Assembly (NCBI GenBank): GCA_024401215.1
Contig: JAKSLL010000016.1
Span: forward strand, 1 to 57,152
DNA: 57,152 nucleotides
Direction of reading: 5' to 3'
Origin: Bacteroidaceae bacterium
GTDB lineage: Bacteria > Bacteroidota > Bacteroidia > Bacteroidales > Bacteroidaceae
This document shows positions 1 through 8,657 of the stretch, in pieces (position 1 is the stretch's first letter; each line of letters opens with the position of its first letter). Below the pieces are notes generated by a model. That model searched no databases. It was given only the letters and a program-made list of their open reading frames with translations, and had not been told where the DNA came from. Made by a program: the position numbers and the translations under genes.

Positions 1-405
1 ATAACTTACTATAGTTGCATCGAGCTTTATATTCACTTGGCGTGAATGCAGTCATGCAGTTGGCGTGAATGACATTATTCACACGGCATGAATAACATTA
101 TGCACTTGAACTGAATGACAGCATTCTGTAAACGAGACAGTTTTGTCATGTAAGAGCCAAACAAAAACAGAAATGCACACCTTTGTCTTGATGCTGTCGG
201 AGCCCCCTCTAACTCTCCCCCATGGAAATGAATTTTGCAACAAACTCATCACTCATCACAATCCGCCTGTAAGCAACTGAAATTTAAGTCCTTAACACCG
301 TGATGAGTTGTTTACAACTCGTCACGCACTCGTCACAGTCGTATGGCTCGGATTAACAGTCAGTTAAAGGCTGTTTGTGACGAGTGATGAGTGTTTTAAA
401 AAGAC
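1..405. repeat. Gene-free word-palindrome region
   Basis: No convincing gene is seen. Bases 30-130 repeat the word GTGAATGA and its complement (TTCAC, GTGAATG, ATTCAC, ATGAATAAC) with short linkers such as TTGGC and ACGGC. Bases 244-392 form a second unit built on GTGATGAGT: an 18-base arm at 244-261 is repeated inverted at 375-392 with one mismatch, and an inner hairpin pairs 300-310 with 315-325 around TTTA. The role is unknown; this resembles the word-palindromes elsewhere in the window. Confidence 0.55.
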
Positions 406-499
406 CTACCCCAGCCCTCCCTGTGAGGGAGGGGGGTGCCATTCGGATTGGATTGCTATGCCGAATGCCCCGAATGGTGTCCCCCCTTGGGGGGTAGTA
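405..499. repeat. GC-rich nested palindrome
   Basis: Three nested inverted repeats are visible: CTACCCC at 406-412 with GGGGTAG near 492-498; CCCTCCC at 415-421 with GGGAGGG at 427-433; and CCATTCGG at 439-446 with CCGAATG at 461-467 and CCGAATGG at 470-477. The unit could fold as a cruciform or RNA hairpin. The GC-rich composition is unlike the A-rich surroundings. No coding function is seen. Confidence 0.5.
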
Positions 500-599
500 C
501 TTGCTTGTTGATTTTGAATGATTGGAGCCCGATAGGACAGAGGAGTCTTGTTTGCCGTAAAACGCCTTTCAAGACTGTCAAACACAAAAAAAACAGTAT

Positions 600-634
600 A
601 TTTTTCAGCAATAAGAAAAAAAAGTGTAACTTTG
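600..634 (+). promoter_or_regulatory. Promoter of the DUF1573-meaB-porQ-cmk operon
   Basis: A Bacteroidetes -7 box TAACTTTG lies at 627-634, with a T-rich stretch at 600-605 at about the -33 distance. The start codon is at 730, giving a leader of about 90 nt. It is the only clear promoter before the seven-gene run. Confidence 0.5.
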
Positions 635-729
635 CTCATTATAAGTTTCTGTTCGGAATGTTTTTCTTATATGAGAACAGATGTTTTTCGGTTTTTGTAC
701 AGCTACTTAACAGCATACACTTTTGAATC

Positions 730-1794
730 ATGAAAAAATATATAATCTATTTAGCGGCAGCTCTTATGTCTTTTTCTGCGCATGCTCAGAAAATCTCATT
801 TGACAAATCTACTGTCAATGCAGGCAATACGCTCTGGAAGAGACCTGTAACAGCTGTCTTCAAGTTTACCAATAAAGATAAGAACCCTCTCTTTGTGAGA
901 AATGTTGATGCAGGATGTGGATGCCTCACACCAAAATGGACTGCTACGGCTTTGCAGAAAGGTGACGAAGGCCAGATAAGCATCACCTACGACGCACAGC
1001 TTCTCGGCCATTTTGACAAGATAATCGAAGTGTACACTAACGCCAGCGACAAGCCTGTCAGAATACGCATGAAGGGATATGTGGGTAACGAAGAGAAGCA
1101 GGCGATAGAGGACTTGTACCCTTACAGCATTGACGACATCCTCTTGACGACCAATAATATCGACTTCCCAGAAGTGCATAAAGGCGATTCTGCCAAGGTG
1201 GAATTTGAGATTTACAATAACGGTCAGGATGTGTACACTCCAAACCTCATGCACCTGCCACCTTATATCACGGCAGAATACAAGCCGTCAATGATAGCGC
1301 GAAACAGAAGAGGCAAGATACAGTTGACACTTCACAGCGAGAATCTTCAAGACCTCGGATTGAACCAGACAAGCATCTATCTTGCAAGATTCTCAGGAGA
1401 CAAGGTGAGCAGCAATAATGAAATCGCCGTTTCTGCAGTTCTTCTGCCTGACCTTCATTATGCAGAGACATTTGCCAAGAAACCTGTGTTCGCTATCTCG
1501 CAGACCGACATTACAATGGGTGTGAGCAAGAAACCGAAAGTCACTCAGCAAGTGAAGATAAGCAACAAAGGCAATGGAGTGCTCAAGCTAAGCAAGATAC
1601 AGGCGTTCAACCAAGCCATCACCGTGCAGCTCGCAAAGACAGAGCTTCAGCCAGGCGAGGAAGTGACGATGAAAATCACCCTCGACCAGCGATTCTTGGG
1701 AATGTCGAAGTCAACGCCACGAGTGCTTATAATCACCAACGACCCAAGTCACCCTAAGGAAGTTGTCAATGTGAACTTCACTCCTATCAAATAA
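730..1794 (+). CDS. DUF1573-containing secreted protein
   Basis: This 354-residue protein begins with a Sec signal peptide (M-K-K, hydrophobic core, SAHAQ cleavage region near residue 20). The first Ig-like domain has the DUF1573 features VDAGCGC and a following GQISITYDA strand (about residues 20-120). A second similar domain lies at about 250-350, so the protein looks like tandem beta-sandwich (ASH/MSP-type) modules. Such proteins are common in the Bacteroidetes periplasm or cell surface and their role is not settled. It is the first gene of the run, 34 bp before meaB. A related N-terminal domain is fused to the GH3 enzyme at 47118-50069. The family call is solid; the function is unknown. 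Confidence 0.75.
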   Translation: MKKYIIYLAAALMSFSAHAQKISFDKSTVNAGNTLWKRPVTAVFKFTNKDKNPLFVRNVDAGCGCLTPKWTATALQKGDEGQISITYDAQLLGHFDKIIEVYTNASDKPVRIRMKGYVGNEEKQAIEDLYPYSIDDILLTTNNIDFPEVHKGDSAKVEFEIYNNGQDVYTPNLMHLPPYITAEYKPSMIARNRRGKIQLTLHSENLQDLGLNQTSIYLARFSGDKVSSNNEIAVSAVLLPDLHYAETFAKKPVFAISQTDITMGVSKKPKVTQQVKISNKGNGVLKLSKIQAFNQAITVQLAKTELQPGEEVTMKITLDQRFLGMSKSTPRVLIITNDPSHPKEVVNVNFTPIK

Positions 1795-1828
1795 ATTCGA
1801 ACAAGGAATACCAAACAAAGTCACCACT

Positions 1829-2929
1829 ATGGAACATCCAGAGAATAGCGCAGAATATGCTGGACTACAGGTCAATGCTGGTGTAGCACAGCCATCTATC
1901 GTGAATCCGCATCTCAAAGCGATGAGGAAGAAAAGACAGAAACTCTTCACTCCATCTGAATATGTGGAAGGAATACTGAAAGGCGATGTCAGCATGCTTG
2001 GGCAGGCTGTCACGCTCATCGAAAGCGTGCTTCCTGAGCATCAGGTGATAGCCCAAGAGGTAATAGAGAAATGCCTGCCTTTCTCAGGCAACTCCGTGAG
2101 AATAGGAATCAGCGGCGTGCCAGGAGCAGGCAAATCTACCAGCATCGACGCATTTGGCGTACACCTCCTCAACAACTACGGAGGCAAACTTGCCGTTCTT
2201 GCCATAGACCCTTCATCAGAAAAGACTAAGGGCAGCATACTCGGCGACAAGACGCGAATGGAGAAGCTTTCGGTTCATCCGAAGTCTTTCATCCGCCCTA
2301 GTCCGTCGGCAGGCAGTCTTGGTGGAGTGGCGAGAAAGACGCGCGAGACAATTATACTCTGCGAGGCGGCTGGTTATGACAACATCTTCGTAGAGACGGT
2401 AGGTGTGGGACAGAGCGAGACAGCCTGCCACTCTATGGTGGATTACTTCTTGCTCATACAGCTGGCAGGCACTGGCGATGAACTCCAAGGCATAAAGCGA
2501 GGCATCATGGAGATTGCCGACGGCATAGTGATAAACAAGGCTGACGGAAACAATGTGGATAAGGCGCAGCTTGCTGCCACACACTTCCGCAATGCTCTGC
2601 ACCTCTTCCCTGTGCCAGAGAGCGGTATAGTGCCAGAGGTGATGTGCTATTCGGGATTCTATGAGCTGAACATCGACGAAGTGCTTGAAATGGTGTTCCG
2701 TTACATCAACAAAGTTAAAGAAAGCGGATATTTCCAGTATCGACGCAACGAGCAGTCAAAATACTGGATGTATGAAAGTATAAACGAGCATTTGAAGAAT
2801 GATTTCTACTACAACAAGACGGTAAAGTCAATGATTGAATCTATGGAGCAGGATGTGCTCGGAGGAAAAATCACATCGTTTGTTGCAGCCAAGAAACTTC
2901 TCGACTCATATTATGACACAATTAAGTAA
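1829..2929 (+). CDS. meaB: MeaB-like methylmalonyl-CoA mutase GTPase chaperone
   Basis: This 366-residue cytoplasmic G3E-family GTPase has a Walker A P-loop GVPGAGKST near residues 90-98, a switch region (DPSSEKTKGSILGDKTRM) and VINKADG as the guanine-specificity motif. MeaB proteins load and protect the adenosylcobalamin cofactor of methylmalonyl-CoA mutase, the enzyme of the succinate-propionate branch used by many Prevotella. The mutase subunits are not next to it. The stop overlaps the start of porQ by 17 bp, which suggests co-transcription. The length is slightly above the E. coli relative (ArgK/YgfD, about 330) because of an N-terminal extension. Confidence 0.9.
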   Translation: MEHPENSAEYAGLQVNAGVAQPSIVNPHLKAMRKKRQKLFTPSEYVEGILKGDVSMLGQAVTLIESVLPEHQVIAQEVIEKCLPFSGNSVRIGISGVPGAGKSTSIDAFGVHLLNNYGGKLAVLAIDPSSEKTKGSILGDKTRMEKLSVHPKSFIRPSPSAGSLGGVARKTRETIILCEAAGYDNIFVETVGVGQSETACHSMVDYFLLIQLAGTGDELQGIKRGIMEIADGIVINKADGNNVDKAQLAATHFRNALHLFPVPESGIVPEVMCYSGFYELNIDEVLEMVFRYINKVKESGYFQYRRNEQSKYWMYESINEHLKNDFYYNKTVKSMIESMEQDVLGGKITSFVAAKKLLDSYYDTIK

Positions 2930-3863
2930 GATTCTTCTCACCGCAACATCTATACTCTTGTCGGCTGCAGCAAGCGCGCAAGAGGGCAAGACTGGGTACC
3001 AGTTTCTGAATGTGCCTGTCAGTGCGCATAGCGCAGCATTGGGAGGGAGCAACGTGAGCATCACGGAGGACGACGCAAGCCTTATGTTCACTAACGCTGC
3101 GCTCATTAACAATGTGTCTGACAACACCATCTCGCTCGGTTACAACTCTTATATGTCGTCAAGCAGCATGTTCTCTGCCGGCTACATAAAAGAGGTGGGC
3201 GAAAGAGGAGCATGGGCGTTAGGTGCGCAGATGCTGAACTACGGGAAGATGGATGAGACAGACGAGCTGGGAAATGTCATCGGCGACTTCTCTGCAAAGG
3301 ACATCAACATACAGACATCCTTTGCCTATATGCTCAATGACTACTGGAGCGGAGCTCTGACAGCAAAAGCCATAATGAGCAATTACGGAGAGTTCTCCAG
3401 CACAGCAATCGGAGCAGACCTCTCGCTCAACTATTTCGACCCTCATAGGGGATGGTCAATATCTGCTGTGGGACGTAATATGGGAGGACAGATTGATGCG
3501 CTATATGACGATGGAGACATGGAGAAACTCCCTTTCAACCTTGCTGTCGGAATAAGCAAGGATTTTGCTAATGCGCCTATACGCGTCTCTGTGACAGCCG
3601 ACGACCTCACTCATTGGAGCGATGTGAAGGGCATACAGCATCTCATCATCGGCGCAGACATACTGCCAAGCAAGAACACATGGGTGGGCTTTGGCTTCAA
3701 CTGCCGCAGAGCGCATGAGATGAAAGTGCAGGAGAAAAGTCACTGGGCAGGTTTCAATATAGGTGCCGGACTCAATGTCAAGAAATTCAAGATTGGTGTG
3801 GCTTATGGCAAATACCATGTAGCTTCATCATCAATAATAATAAATGCAGGTTTCTCACTATGA
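2913..3863 (+). CDS. porQ: PorQ-like type IX secretion protein
   Basis: The start at 2913 was chosen because it gives a clean signal peptide ([17 protein letters not shown], cut after ASAQ); an upstream in-frame Met at 2835 lies deeper inside meaB. The 316-residue mature protein begins [21 protein letters not shown], a typical start of PorQ/PorV-like (FadL-type) outer membrane barrels, and ends in the aromatic strand INAGFSL. In Porphyromonas gingivalis PorQ belongs to the attachment complex of the type IX secretion system. It overlaps meaB upstream, and its stop overlaps the cmk start (ATGA). A PorE homologue at 30776 and a sorting tail at 54568 agree with an active system. Confidence 0.85.
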   Translation: MTQLSKILLTATSILLSAAASAQEGKTGYQFLNVPVSAHSAALGGSNVSITEDDASLMFTNAALINNVSDNTISLGYNSYMSSSSMFSAGYIKEVGERGAWALGAQMLNYGKMDETDELGNVIGDFSAKDINIQTSFAYMLNDYWSGALTAKAIMSNYGEFSSTAIGADLSLNYFDPHRGWSISAVGRNMGGQIDALYDDGDMEKLPFNLAVGISKDFANAPIRVSVTADDLTHWSDVKGIQHLIIGADILPSKNTWVGFGFNCRRAHEMKVQEKSHWAGFNIGAGLNVKKFKIGVAYGKYHVASSSIIINAGFSL

Positions 3864-4576
3864 AGAAAATCATAATCGCAATAGATGGCCATTCAAGCTG
3901 TGGAAAAAGCACAATGGCAAAACAACTCGCAAAGGAGATTGGTTATGTGTATATTGACACAGGCGCCATGTACCGTGCGGTCACTCTCTTCGCCATGCGC
4001 AACGGCATGTTCCCTGACGATGGCATAAGAGAGGAAGATTTGAAGGACGCTATCAATGCAGACAAGATACATATAAACTTTAAGTTCAACAGCGAGGCAG
4101 GCCGCCCCGACACTTATCTCAATGGGGAGAATGTTGAGACAGAGATACGCCAGATGGCTGTGTCAAACAGGGTGAGCCCAATTGCCGCTCTGCCTTTTGT
4201 GCGCGCATTGCTCACCGAGCAGCAGAAGGCTATGGGGCAGGAGAAAGGCATTGTCATGGATGGACGTGACATAGGCACAGCTGTGTTCCCTAACGCAGAA
4301 CTGAAAATCTTTGTGACAGCAAGTGCTGCTGTGCGTGCGCAGAGACGCTACGACGAACTCATGGGCAAAGCCAAGACACAGGAGGAGAAGGATGCGCTAA
4401 GCTATGACGAGATACTCAAGAATGTGGAGGAGAGAGACTATATAGACTCTCACAGAGCCACAGCTCCGCTCCGTCAAGCCGACGACGCCGTGGTGCTTGA
4501 CAACAGCAACATGACCATTCCTGAACAGAATGCATGGCTCATGGAGAAGTTCAACAGCATTGTAAACGAGGATTAG
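3860..4576 (+). CDS. cmk: Cytidylate kinase
   Basis: This 238-residue enzyme phosphorylates CMP and dCMP with ATP. It has the P-loop [15 protein letters not shown] at about residues 10-24, the [10 protein letters not shown] substrate motif, the [13 protein letters not shown] motif and a lid region with R-x-QRR and [15 protein letters not shown]. The length is typical. The ATG overlaps the porQ stop, so translation is probably coupled. It is followed 52 bp later by ispH, an order common in Bacteroidales. Confidence 0.95.
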   Translation: MKKIIIAIDGHSSCGKSTMAKQLAKEIGYVYIDTGAMYRAVTLFAMRNGMFPDDGIREEDLKDAINADKIHINFKFNSEAGRPDTYLNGENVETEIRQMAVSNRVSPIAALPFVRALLTEQQKAMGQEKGIVMDGRDIGTAVFPNAELKIFVTASAAVRAQRRYDELMGKAKTQEEKDALSYDEILKNVEERDYIDSHRATAPLRQADDAVVLDNSNMTIPEQNAWLMEKFNSIVNED

Positions 4577-4628
4577 CGAGACAAGCTGTTAGTTGCAAAC
4601 CCACTTGCTTAAACAACGAACTAAAGAA

Positions 4629-5498
4629 ATGCTGATAGAGATAGACGAAGGATCAGGGTTCTGCTTCGGTGTGACGACAGCCATCAAGAAAGCAGAAGAG
4701 GAACTTGAACAGAGCGAGTCACTCTACTGCCTTGGCGACATTGTTCACAATGGCAGAGAGGTGGAGCGCCTCAAATGCCTTGGACTAATCACGGTGGAGC
4801 ATGCCGACTTGGAGAAGCTGCACGACACACAGATGCTTCTCCGCGCCCATGGTGAACCGCCACATACTTACGACATTGCCAAGAAGCAGAATATAAGACT
4901 CATCGATGCGACATGTCCTGTTGTGCTCAACCTGCAGAAACGCATCAAGGCTGCATACAATGAAGGAGGACAGATTGTCATCTATGGCAAAAACGGCCAT
5001 GCAGAGGTTGTGGGACTTGTAGGGCAGACAGAAGGTAATGCCATAGTCATCGAAAATCTTGAAGATGCAAAGAATCTTGATTTCAGTCATGACATACAGC
5101 TGTTTTCACAGACGACAAAATCCCTTGACGGTTTCCGGGAGATAGTATGCTACATAGAGAAGAATATGCATGAAGGTGCAAAATTCAACTATTTCGACAC
5201 CATCTGCCGCCAGGTGGCAAACCGCATCCCCAACATCAAAAGCTTCGCCATAAAGCATGATGTTGTGCTATTTGTGTGTGGCAAGAAAAGCTCGAACGGG
5301 AAAGTGCTATACAGCCAATGCCTGTCGGTGAATAGAAACACATATATGATTGACGACCCGTCGGAGATTGACTTCAGATGGTTTGAAGGCGTGAAAAGTG
5401 TAGGTATATGTGGAGCGACAAGCACTCCTAAATGGCTGATGGAAAACTGCAGAGACATTATCATCAGCAAAAACACTAATTATAGTAAGGAATTTTGA
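4629..5498 (+). CDS. ispH: 4-hydroxy-3-methylbut-2-enyl diphosphate reductase
   Basis: This 289-residue iron-sulfur enzyme performs the last step of the MEP isoprenoid pathway, reducing HMBPP to IPP and DMAPP. The three cluster cysteines are seen in GSGFCFGV (about residue 12), DATCPVV and DTICRQV; the RAHGEPP and GKKSSN motifs are also present. The ATG at 4629 was chosen; an in-frame TTG at 4593 would only add 12 residues not typical of the family. The stop TGA overlaps the TTG start of the next gene. Confidence 0.93.
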   Translation: MLIEIDEGSGFCFGVTTAIKKAEEELEQSESLYCLGDIVHNGREVERLKCLGLITVEHADLEKLHDTQMLLRAHGEPPHTYDIAKKQNIRLIDATCPVVLNLQKRIKAAYNEGGQIVIYGKNGHAEVVGLVGQTEGNAIVIENLEDAKNLDFSHDIQLFSQTTKSLDGFREIVCYIEKNMHEGAKFNYFDTICRQVANRIPNIKSFAIKHDVVLFVCGKKSSNGKVLYSQCLSVNRNTYMIDDPSEIDFRWFEGVKSVGICGATSTPKWLMENCRDIIISKNTNYSKEF

Positions 5499-5905
5499 AA
5501 GAGATAGATTACGAAATAATAGAACTCCCCAAAATCACCGATCCGAGAGGCAACCTGACGGTAGCAGAGCAGATGAAGAATGTGCCTTTCGATATTAAAA
5601 GGGTGTATTGGACATACGATGTGCCTGGTGGGGAAAGCCGTGGCGGACATGCTCACAAAGCTCTGTATCAGTTGATTGTTGCTATGAGCGGCAGTTTCAC
5701 CGTGACACTCGACAACGGCTATACGAAGAAGACCATACTGCTGAATCACCCATGGCAGGGGCTGCTCATCAAGCCGGGAATGTGGCGAACGCTTGACGAT
5801 TTCTCAAGCGGAGCTGTGTGTATGGTGCTTGCAAGCGAACTTTTCGACATCAACGACTACATCTACGAATACGAAGATTTCCTGGAATATGTTCGAAATA
5901 ATTAG
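5495..5905 (+). CDS. FdtA/WxcM-like sugar 3,4-ketoisomerase
   Basis: This 136-residue cupin matches the FdtA family (dTDP-4-keto-6-deoxyglucose 3,4-ketoisomerases), which make precursors of deoxyamino sugars for surface polysaccharide. Motifs seen are ITDPRGNLTVAEQ, RVYWTYDVPGGESRGGHAH (metal or catalytic histidines) and IKPGMWRTLDDFS. No ATG exists near the N terminus; the first internal Met is residue 27, inside the domain. The start is therefore a TTG at 5495, overlapping the ispH stop as TTGA. The following gene starts inside its 3' end, as expected for a sugar isomerase paired with an acyltransferase. Confidence 0.82.
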   Translation: MKEIDYEIIELPKITDPRGNLTVAEQMKNVPFDIKRVYWTYDVPGGESRGGHAHKALYQLIVAMSGSFTVTLDNGYTKKTILLNHPWQGLLIKPGMWRTLDDFSSGAVCMVLASELFDINDYIYEYEDFLEYVRNN

Positions 5906-6821
5906 ATATTCATCAGCAAGGGAGAAGGAGTGGAACGCTTTTGTGAGTAAAAGCAAAAACGCCACATTCCTCTTTGACAGAAGCTATATGGATTATCACT
6001 CCGATAGATTCTGCGATAGCTCCCTGATGTTCTATCAAAACGGCAAGCTCTATGCTGTCATGCCAGCCAACATAGACGGCAAGACGTTGTATTCGCATCA
6101 AGGGCTGAGCTATGGAGGCCTGTTAATGACAGAGAAATGCACGGCGGCAGGTGTGCTTGCGCTCTTCACCGAACTTTGCGAATGGCTGAAGACTGCCGGC
6201 ATCGAAAAGGTCATCTACAAAGCTATCCCGTCTATTTACTGCAAGTGTCCAAGCGAAGAGGATTTGTATGCACTCTTCCGCAATGGCGCGACTCTTGTGG
6301 CAAGAGGCATATCTTCGACAATAAGCTTGGCATGCCAGTTGAAATGGAGGCAAAACAGACGTACAGCACTTAATAAGGCAAAGGAAACAGGCATAAGTGT
6401 TGCGGAAAGCAATGACATACGAGGCTTTTGGAATATCCTTGAAAGTAATTTGAGGCAGAATCATAATGTGGCGCCTGTTCACTCTGCCGATGAGATGATT
6501 CTGCTCAAAAATCGCTTCCCTGACAACATCAAACTCATGGCGGCCTTTGACAAGAGCGGCAAAATGGTTGGAGGCATATTGCTGTATGTCACAAAGCACG
6601 TCACACATTCACAGTACATCTCTGCCAGCGAAGAAGGGAAGAGAGACGGAGCCATTGATGCGATAATGGATGACATCTTGCATCTTGATGACACGCCTTA
6701 CTTCGACTTTGGCATCTCGACAGAGCAAGGAGGACGGTTTCTCAATGAGAGTCTCATCTTCCAAAAAGAAGGCTTTGGCGGCAGGGGAGTATGCTATGAC
6801 ATATATGAGATGAATGTCTGA
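5889..6821 (+). CDS. GNAT/FemAB-like acyltransferase
   Basis: This 310-residue protein starts at the ATG at 5889 (MFEIIRYSSAREKEW), overlapping the isomerase gene by 17 bp; an earlier in-frame ATG at 5793 would sit inside that gene. It has a FemAB/GNAT-type layout: WNAFVSKSKNATFLFDRSYMDYH near the N terminus, GLSYGGLL, an RRTALNKA segment, and a C-terminal acetyltransferase fold (AAFDKSGKMVGGILLYV, DFGISTEQGGRFLNESLIFQKEGFGG). The partner gene suggests acyl transfer to an amino sugar, but no substrate can be read from sequence. Confidence 0.65.
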   Translation: MFEIIRYSSAREKEWNAFVSKSKNATFLFDRSYMDYHSDRFCDSSLMFYQNGKLYAVMPANIDGKTLYSHQGLSYGGLLMTEKCTAAGVLALFTELCEWLKTAGIEKVIYKAIPSIYCKCPSEEDLYALFRNGATLVARGISSTISLACQLKWRQNRRTALNKAKETGISVAESNDIRGFWNILESNLRQNHNVAPVHSADEMILLKNRFPDNIKLMAAFDKSGKMVGGILLYVTKHVTHSQYISASEEGKRDGAIDAIMDDILHLDDTPYFDFGISTEQGGRFLNESLIFQKEGFGGRGVCYDIYEMNV

Positions 6822-6900
6822 CATGTTGAGGCGAATAAATTTAAAACACAAACAAAATTTGGCGAAGTTATTATTTTGTCATTACAAATTGCACTAAAAA

Positions 6901-6932
6901 TTTGCTTACAAAAGAATAAAAGCATACTTTTG
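6901..6932 (+). promoter_or_regulatory. Promoter of pfkA
   Basis: TTTG at 6901-6904, a 20-nt spacer and TACTTTTG at 6925-6932 match the Bacteroidetes consensus. Transcription should begin near 6938, about 40 nt before the ATG at 6977. AAAGGAGG at 6963-6970 is a strong Shine-Dalgarno sequence, uncommon in this phylum. Confidence 0.75.
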
Positions 6933-6976
6933 CAATGACATTTACTTTATGCTGATATAAATGAAAGGAGGCAATT

Positions 6977-7957
6977 ATGGCAGAAATCAAATGTATTGGA
7001 ATCATCACATCAGGAAATGACGCACCAGGCATGAACAGCGCAGTACGCGCCGTGACTCGTGCTGCCATCTACAACGGCTTGAAAGTTAAAGCTGTCTATC
7101 GTGGCTATAAAGGGCTTATTGACGGAGACATCGTGGAGTTCCAGACTCAAAATGTTAGCAATATCATTCAGCAGGGAGGCACAATACTGAAATCGTCACC
7201 ATCAAAAGATTTCAAGAATCCAGAAGGAAGGCAGAAGGCTTTCGAGAATCTTCAAAAGGAAGAAATCGACGCTCTCGTGGTTATTGGCGGTGACGGCACA
7301 ATACATGGAGCAAGAGTTTTCGCTCAGGAGTTCGACTTTCCTTGCATCGCAATTCCTGCCACTATCGACAACAACCTCTGCGGCACAGACACAACAATAG
7401 GATATGACACCGCACTCAACACGATAATGCAGACTGTTGACAAGATTCGTGACACGGCAACAAGTCACGAGCGACTTTTCTTTGTTGAGGTGATGGGCGA
7501 CGGAGCAGGATTCCTTGCTCTCAATTCAGGTATTGCGTCAGGATGCGAGGAGGCTATTGTACCAACTATTGAAGTAGAGGATGAACAGCTCAATCACTTC
7601 ATCCAGAATGGTTTCAAGAAGACAAAAGGCAGCTCTATCGTACTTGTTGCAGCCAACGAACAGGTGGGAGGCGCTATGCACTATGCCGACCTTGTTAAGA
7701 GTCAGTATCCTGACCTTGATGTCCGCATCTCTATCCTTGGACACCTTCAAAGAGGAGGACATCCATCTGCTCACGACCGTATCATAGCCAGCCGCATGGG
7801 AGCAGCCAGCATCCAGGCTCTTCTTAAGGGCTTGAGAAACGTGATGATAGGTATTGACAATGATGAGATTGTGTATGTGCCATTCTCTCGCGCCATCAAG
7901 GATGACAGAGCTATTGACAGGAATCTCCTTGAAATTCTCCACAACATCTCTATCTGA
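6977..7957 (+). CDS. pfkA: ATP-dependent 6-phosphofructokinase
   Basis: This 326-residue enzyme phosphorylates fructose 6-phosphate in glycolysis. Motifs are [16 protein letters not shown] (nucleotide binding), [32 protein letters not shown] (catalytic TIDND region) and [15 protein letters not shown] (sugar phosphate binding). The glycine in GGDGT is the usual mark of ATP rather than pyrophosphate use. It is monocistronic, with its own promoter and a terminator at 8066-8100. Confidence 0.95.
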   Translation: MAEIKCIGIITSGNDAPGMNSAVRAVTRAAIYNGLKVKAVYRGYKGLIDGDIVEFQTQNVSNIIQQGGTILKSSPSKDFKNPEGRQKAFENLQKEEIDALVVIGGDGTIHGARVFAQEFDFPCIAIPATIDNNLCGTDTTIGYDTALNTIMQTVDKIRDTATSHERLFFVEVMGDGAGFLALNSGIASGCEEAIVPTIEVEDEQLNHFIQNGFKKTKGSSIVLVAANEQVGGAMHYADLVKSQYPDLDVRISILGHLQRGGHPSAHDRIIASRMGAASIQALLKGLRNVMIGIDNDEIVYVPFSRAIKDDRAIDRNLLEILHNISI

Positions 7958-8065
7958 TTTGAGTATGGAGAAGTTTGTGATGAGCATCTGATTGTACTTG
8001 AAATCTCTTGCGCAAAGCACATAATACAACAGAAAATATTCAACCATACAGGTAGAAACATTCAG

Positions 8066-8100
8066 GAAGAGCGACTCAAAAGTTGCTCTTCTGCTTTTTT
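8066..8100 (+). terminator. Terminator after pfkA
   Basis: GAAGAGCGACT at 8066-8076 pairs with AGTTGCTCTTC at 8081-8091 (one G-U), loop CAAA, followed by TGCTTTTTT. A textbook Rho-independent terminator. Confidence 0.85.
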
Positions 8101-8155
8101 ATATGTCTTTAGCAGTTTGACAAATAGTGAATCATACTATTTGTGAGGTGTTTGC

Positions 8156-8216
8156 TAAGTAGGTTAAGAACACACCTACGAGGATGAACATATAAATAAT
8201 TTTGATTACCTACTTA
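8156..8216. repeat. TAAGTAGGT element, 61-bp deletion form
   Basis: This short copy has the termini TAAGTAGG and TACCTACTTA. Its right part (AAGAACACACCTACGAGG onward) matches the right end of the 188-bp copy at 33168-33355 and the 297-bp copy at 53555-53851. The centre is missing, so it looks like an internally deleted subfamily I element. It sits just upstream of the queD promoter. Confidence 0.7.
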
Positions 8217-8235
8217 AACAAATAAGTTCGTTTTC

Positions 8236-8266
8236 TTTGTGGCGAGAAACAAAATACGTAACTTTG
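8236..8266 (+). promoter_or_regulatory. Promoter of queD-queE-folE
   Basis: TTTG at 8236-8239, a 19-nt spacer, and TAACTTTG at 8259-8266. Transcription should begin near 8273, directly before the riboswitch stem. Confidence 0.75.
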
Positions 8267-8277
8267 CAGCGGATTTT

Positions 8278-8312
8278 GTTAGGTAGAAGCAACCCTAACT
8301 CAAAAAAAACTT
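8278..8312 (+). ncRNA. Putative preQ1-I riboswitch
   Basis: GUUAGG at 8278-8283 pairs with CCUAAC at 8294-8299, enclosing the loop UAGAAGCAAC, followed by an A-rich tail (UCAAAAAAAAC) that ends 8 nt before the queD ATG. The layout (short GC-closed stem, 10-nt loop with AGCAAC-like sequence, A-rich tail that can form the pseudoknot) matches preQ1 class I; the loop is close to the Thermoanaerobacter tengcongensis example as I recall it. Its position in front of queuosine genes supports this. Because the tail abuts the start codon, control is probably translational. Confidence 0.82.
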
Positions 8313-8318
8313 TATAAT

Positions 8319-8657
8319 ATGTACTACATAAAAAAGACAATGGAGGTGTCAGGTAGCCATTACCTGTGCCTCTCACATCAGAGCAAGTGCGAAAACTTGC
8401 ATGGTCATAATTGGATAATCACAGTTTATTGCAAGTCGAAGGAGTTGAACGACGATGGCATGGTGGTGGATTTCACAGAGGTGAAAGCATTGGTTCACGG
8501 CTATCTCGATCACCAAAACCTTAACGAAAGACTTGATTTCAACCCTACAGCAGAGAACATGGCTCACTGGATTGTTGAGCGTGTGCCAAACTGCTATAAG
8601 GCTGATGTTCAGGAAAGCACAGGCAATATCGCCACCTACGAAAAAGATGAAGACTGA
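8319..8657 (+). CDS. queD: 6-carboxytetrahydropterin synthase QueD
   Basis: This 112-residue member of the PTPS family converts dihydroneopterin triphosphate to 6-carboxytetrahydropterin in queuosine synthesis. Zinc ligand histidines appear in VSGSHYL and NLHGHNW, the likely catalytic Cys in QSKCEN, and the conserved MVVDFTEVK and PTAENMA segments are present. The length is typical. The stop overlaps the queE start (TGATG). A preQ1-I riboswitch precedes it. Confidence 0.93.
   Translation: MYYIKKTMEVSGSHYLCLSHQSKCENLHGHNWIITVYCKSKELNDDGMVVDFTEVKALVHGYLDHQNLNERLDFNPTAENMAHWIVERVPNCYKADVQESTGNIATYEKDED

Noticed and set aside
406-733. Frames of 61-96 codons at the window start
   Set aside because: They are composed of palindromic repeats and poly-A/T runs and overlap the promoter of the 730 gene.
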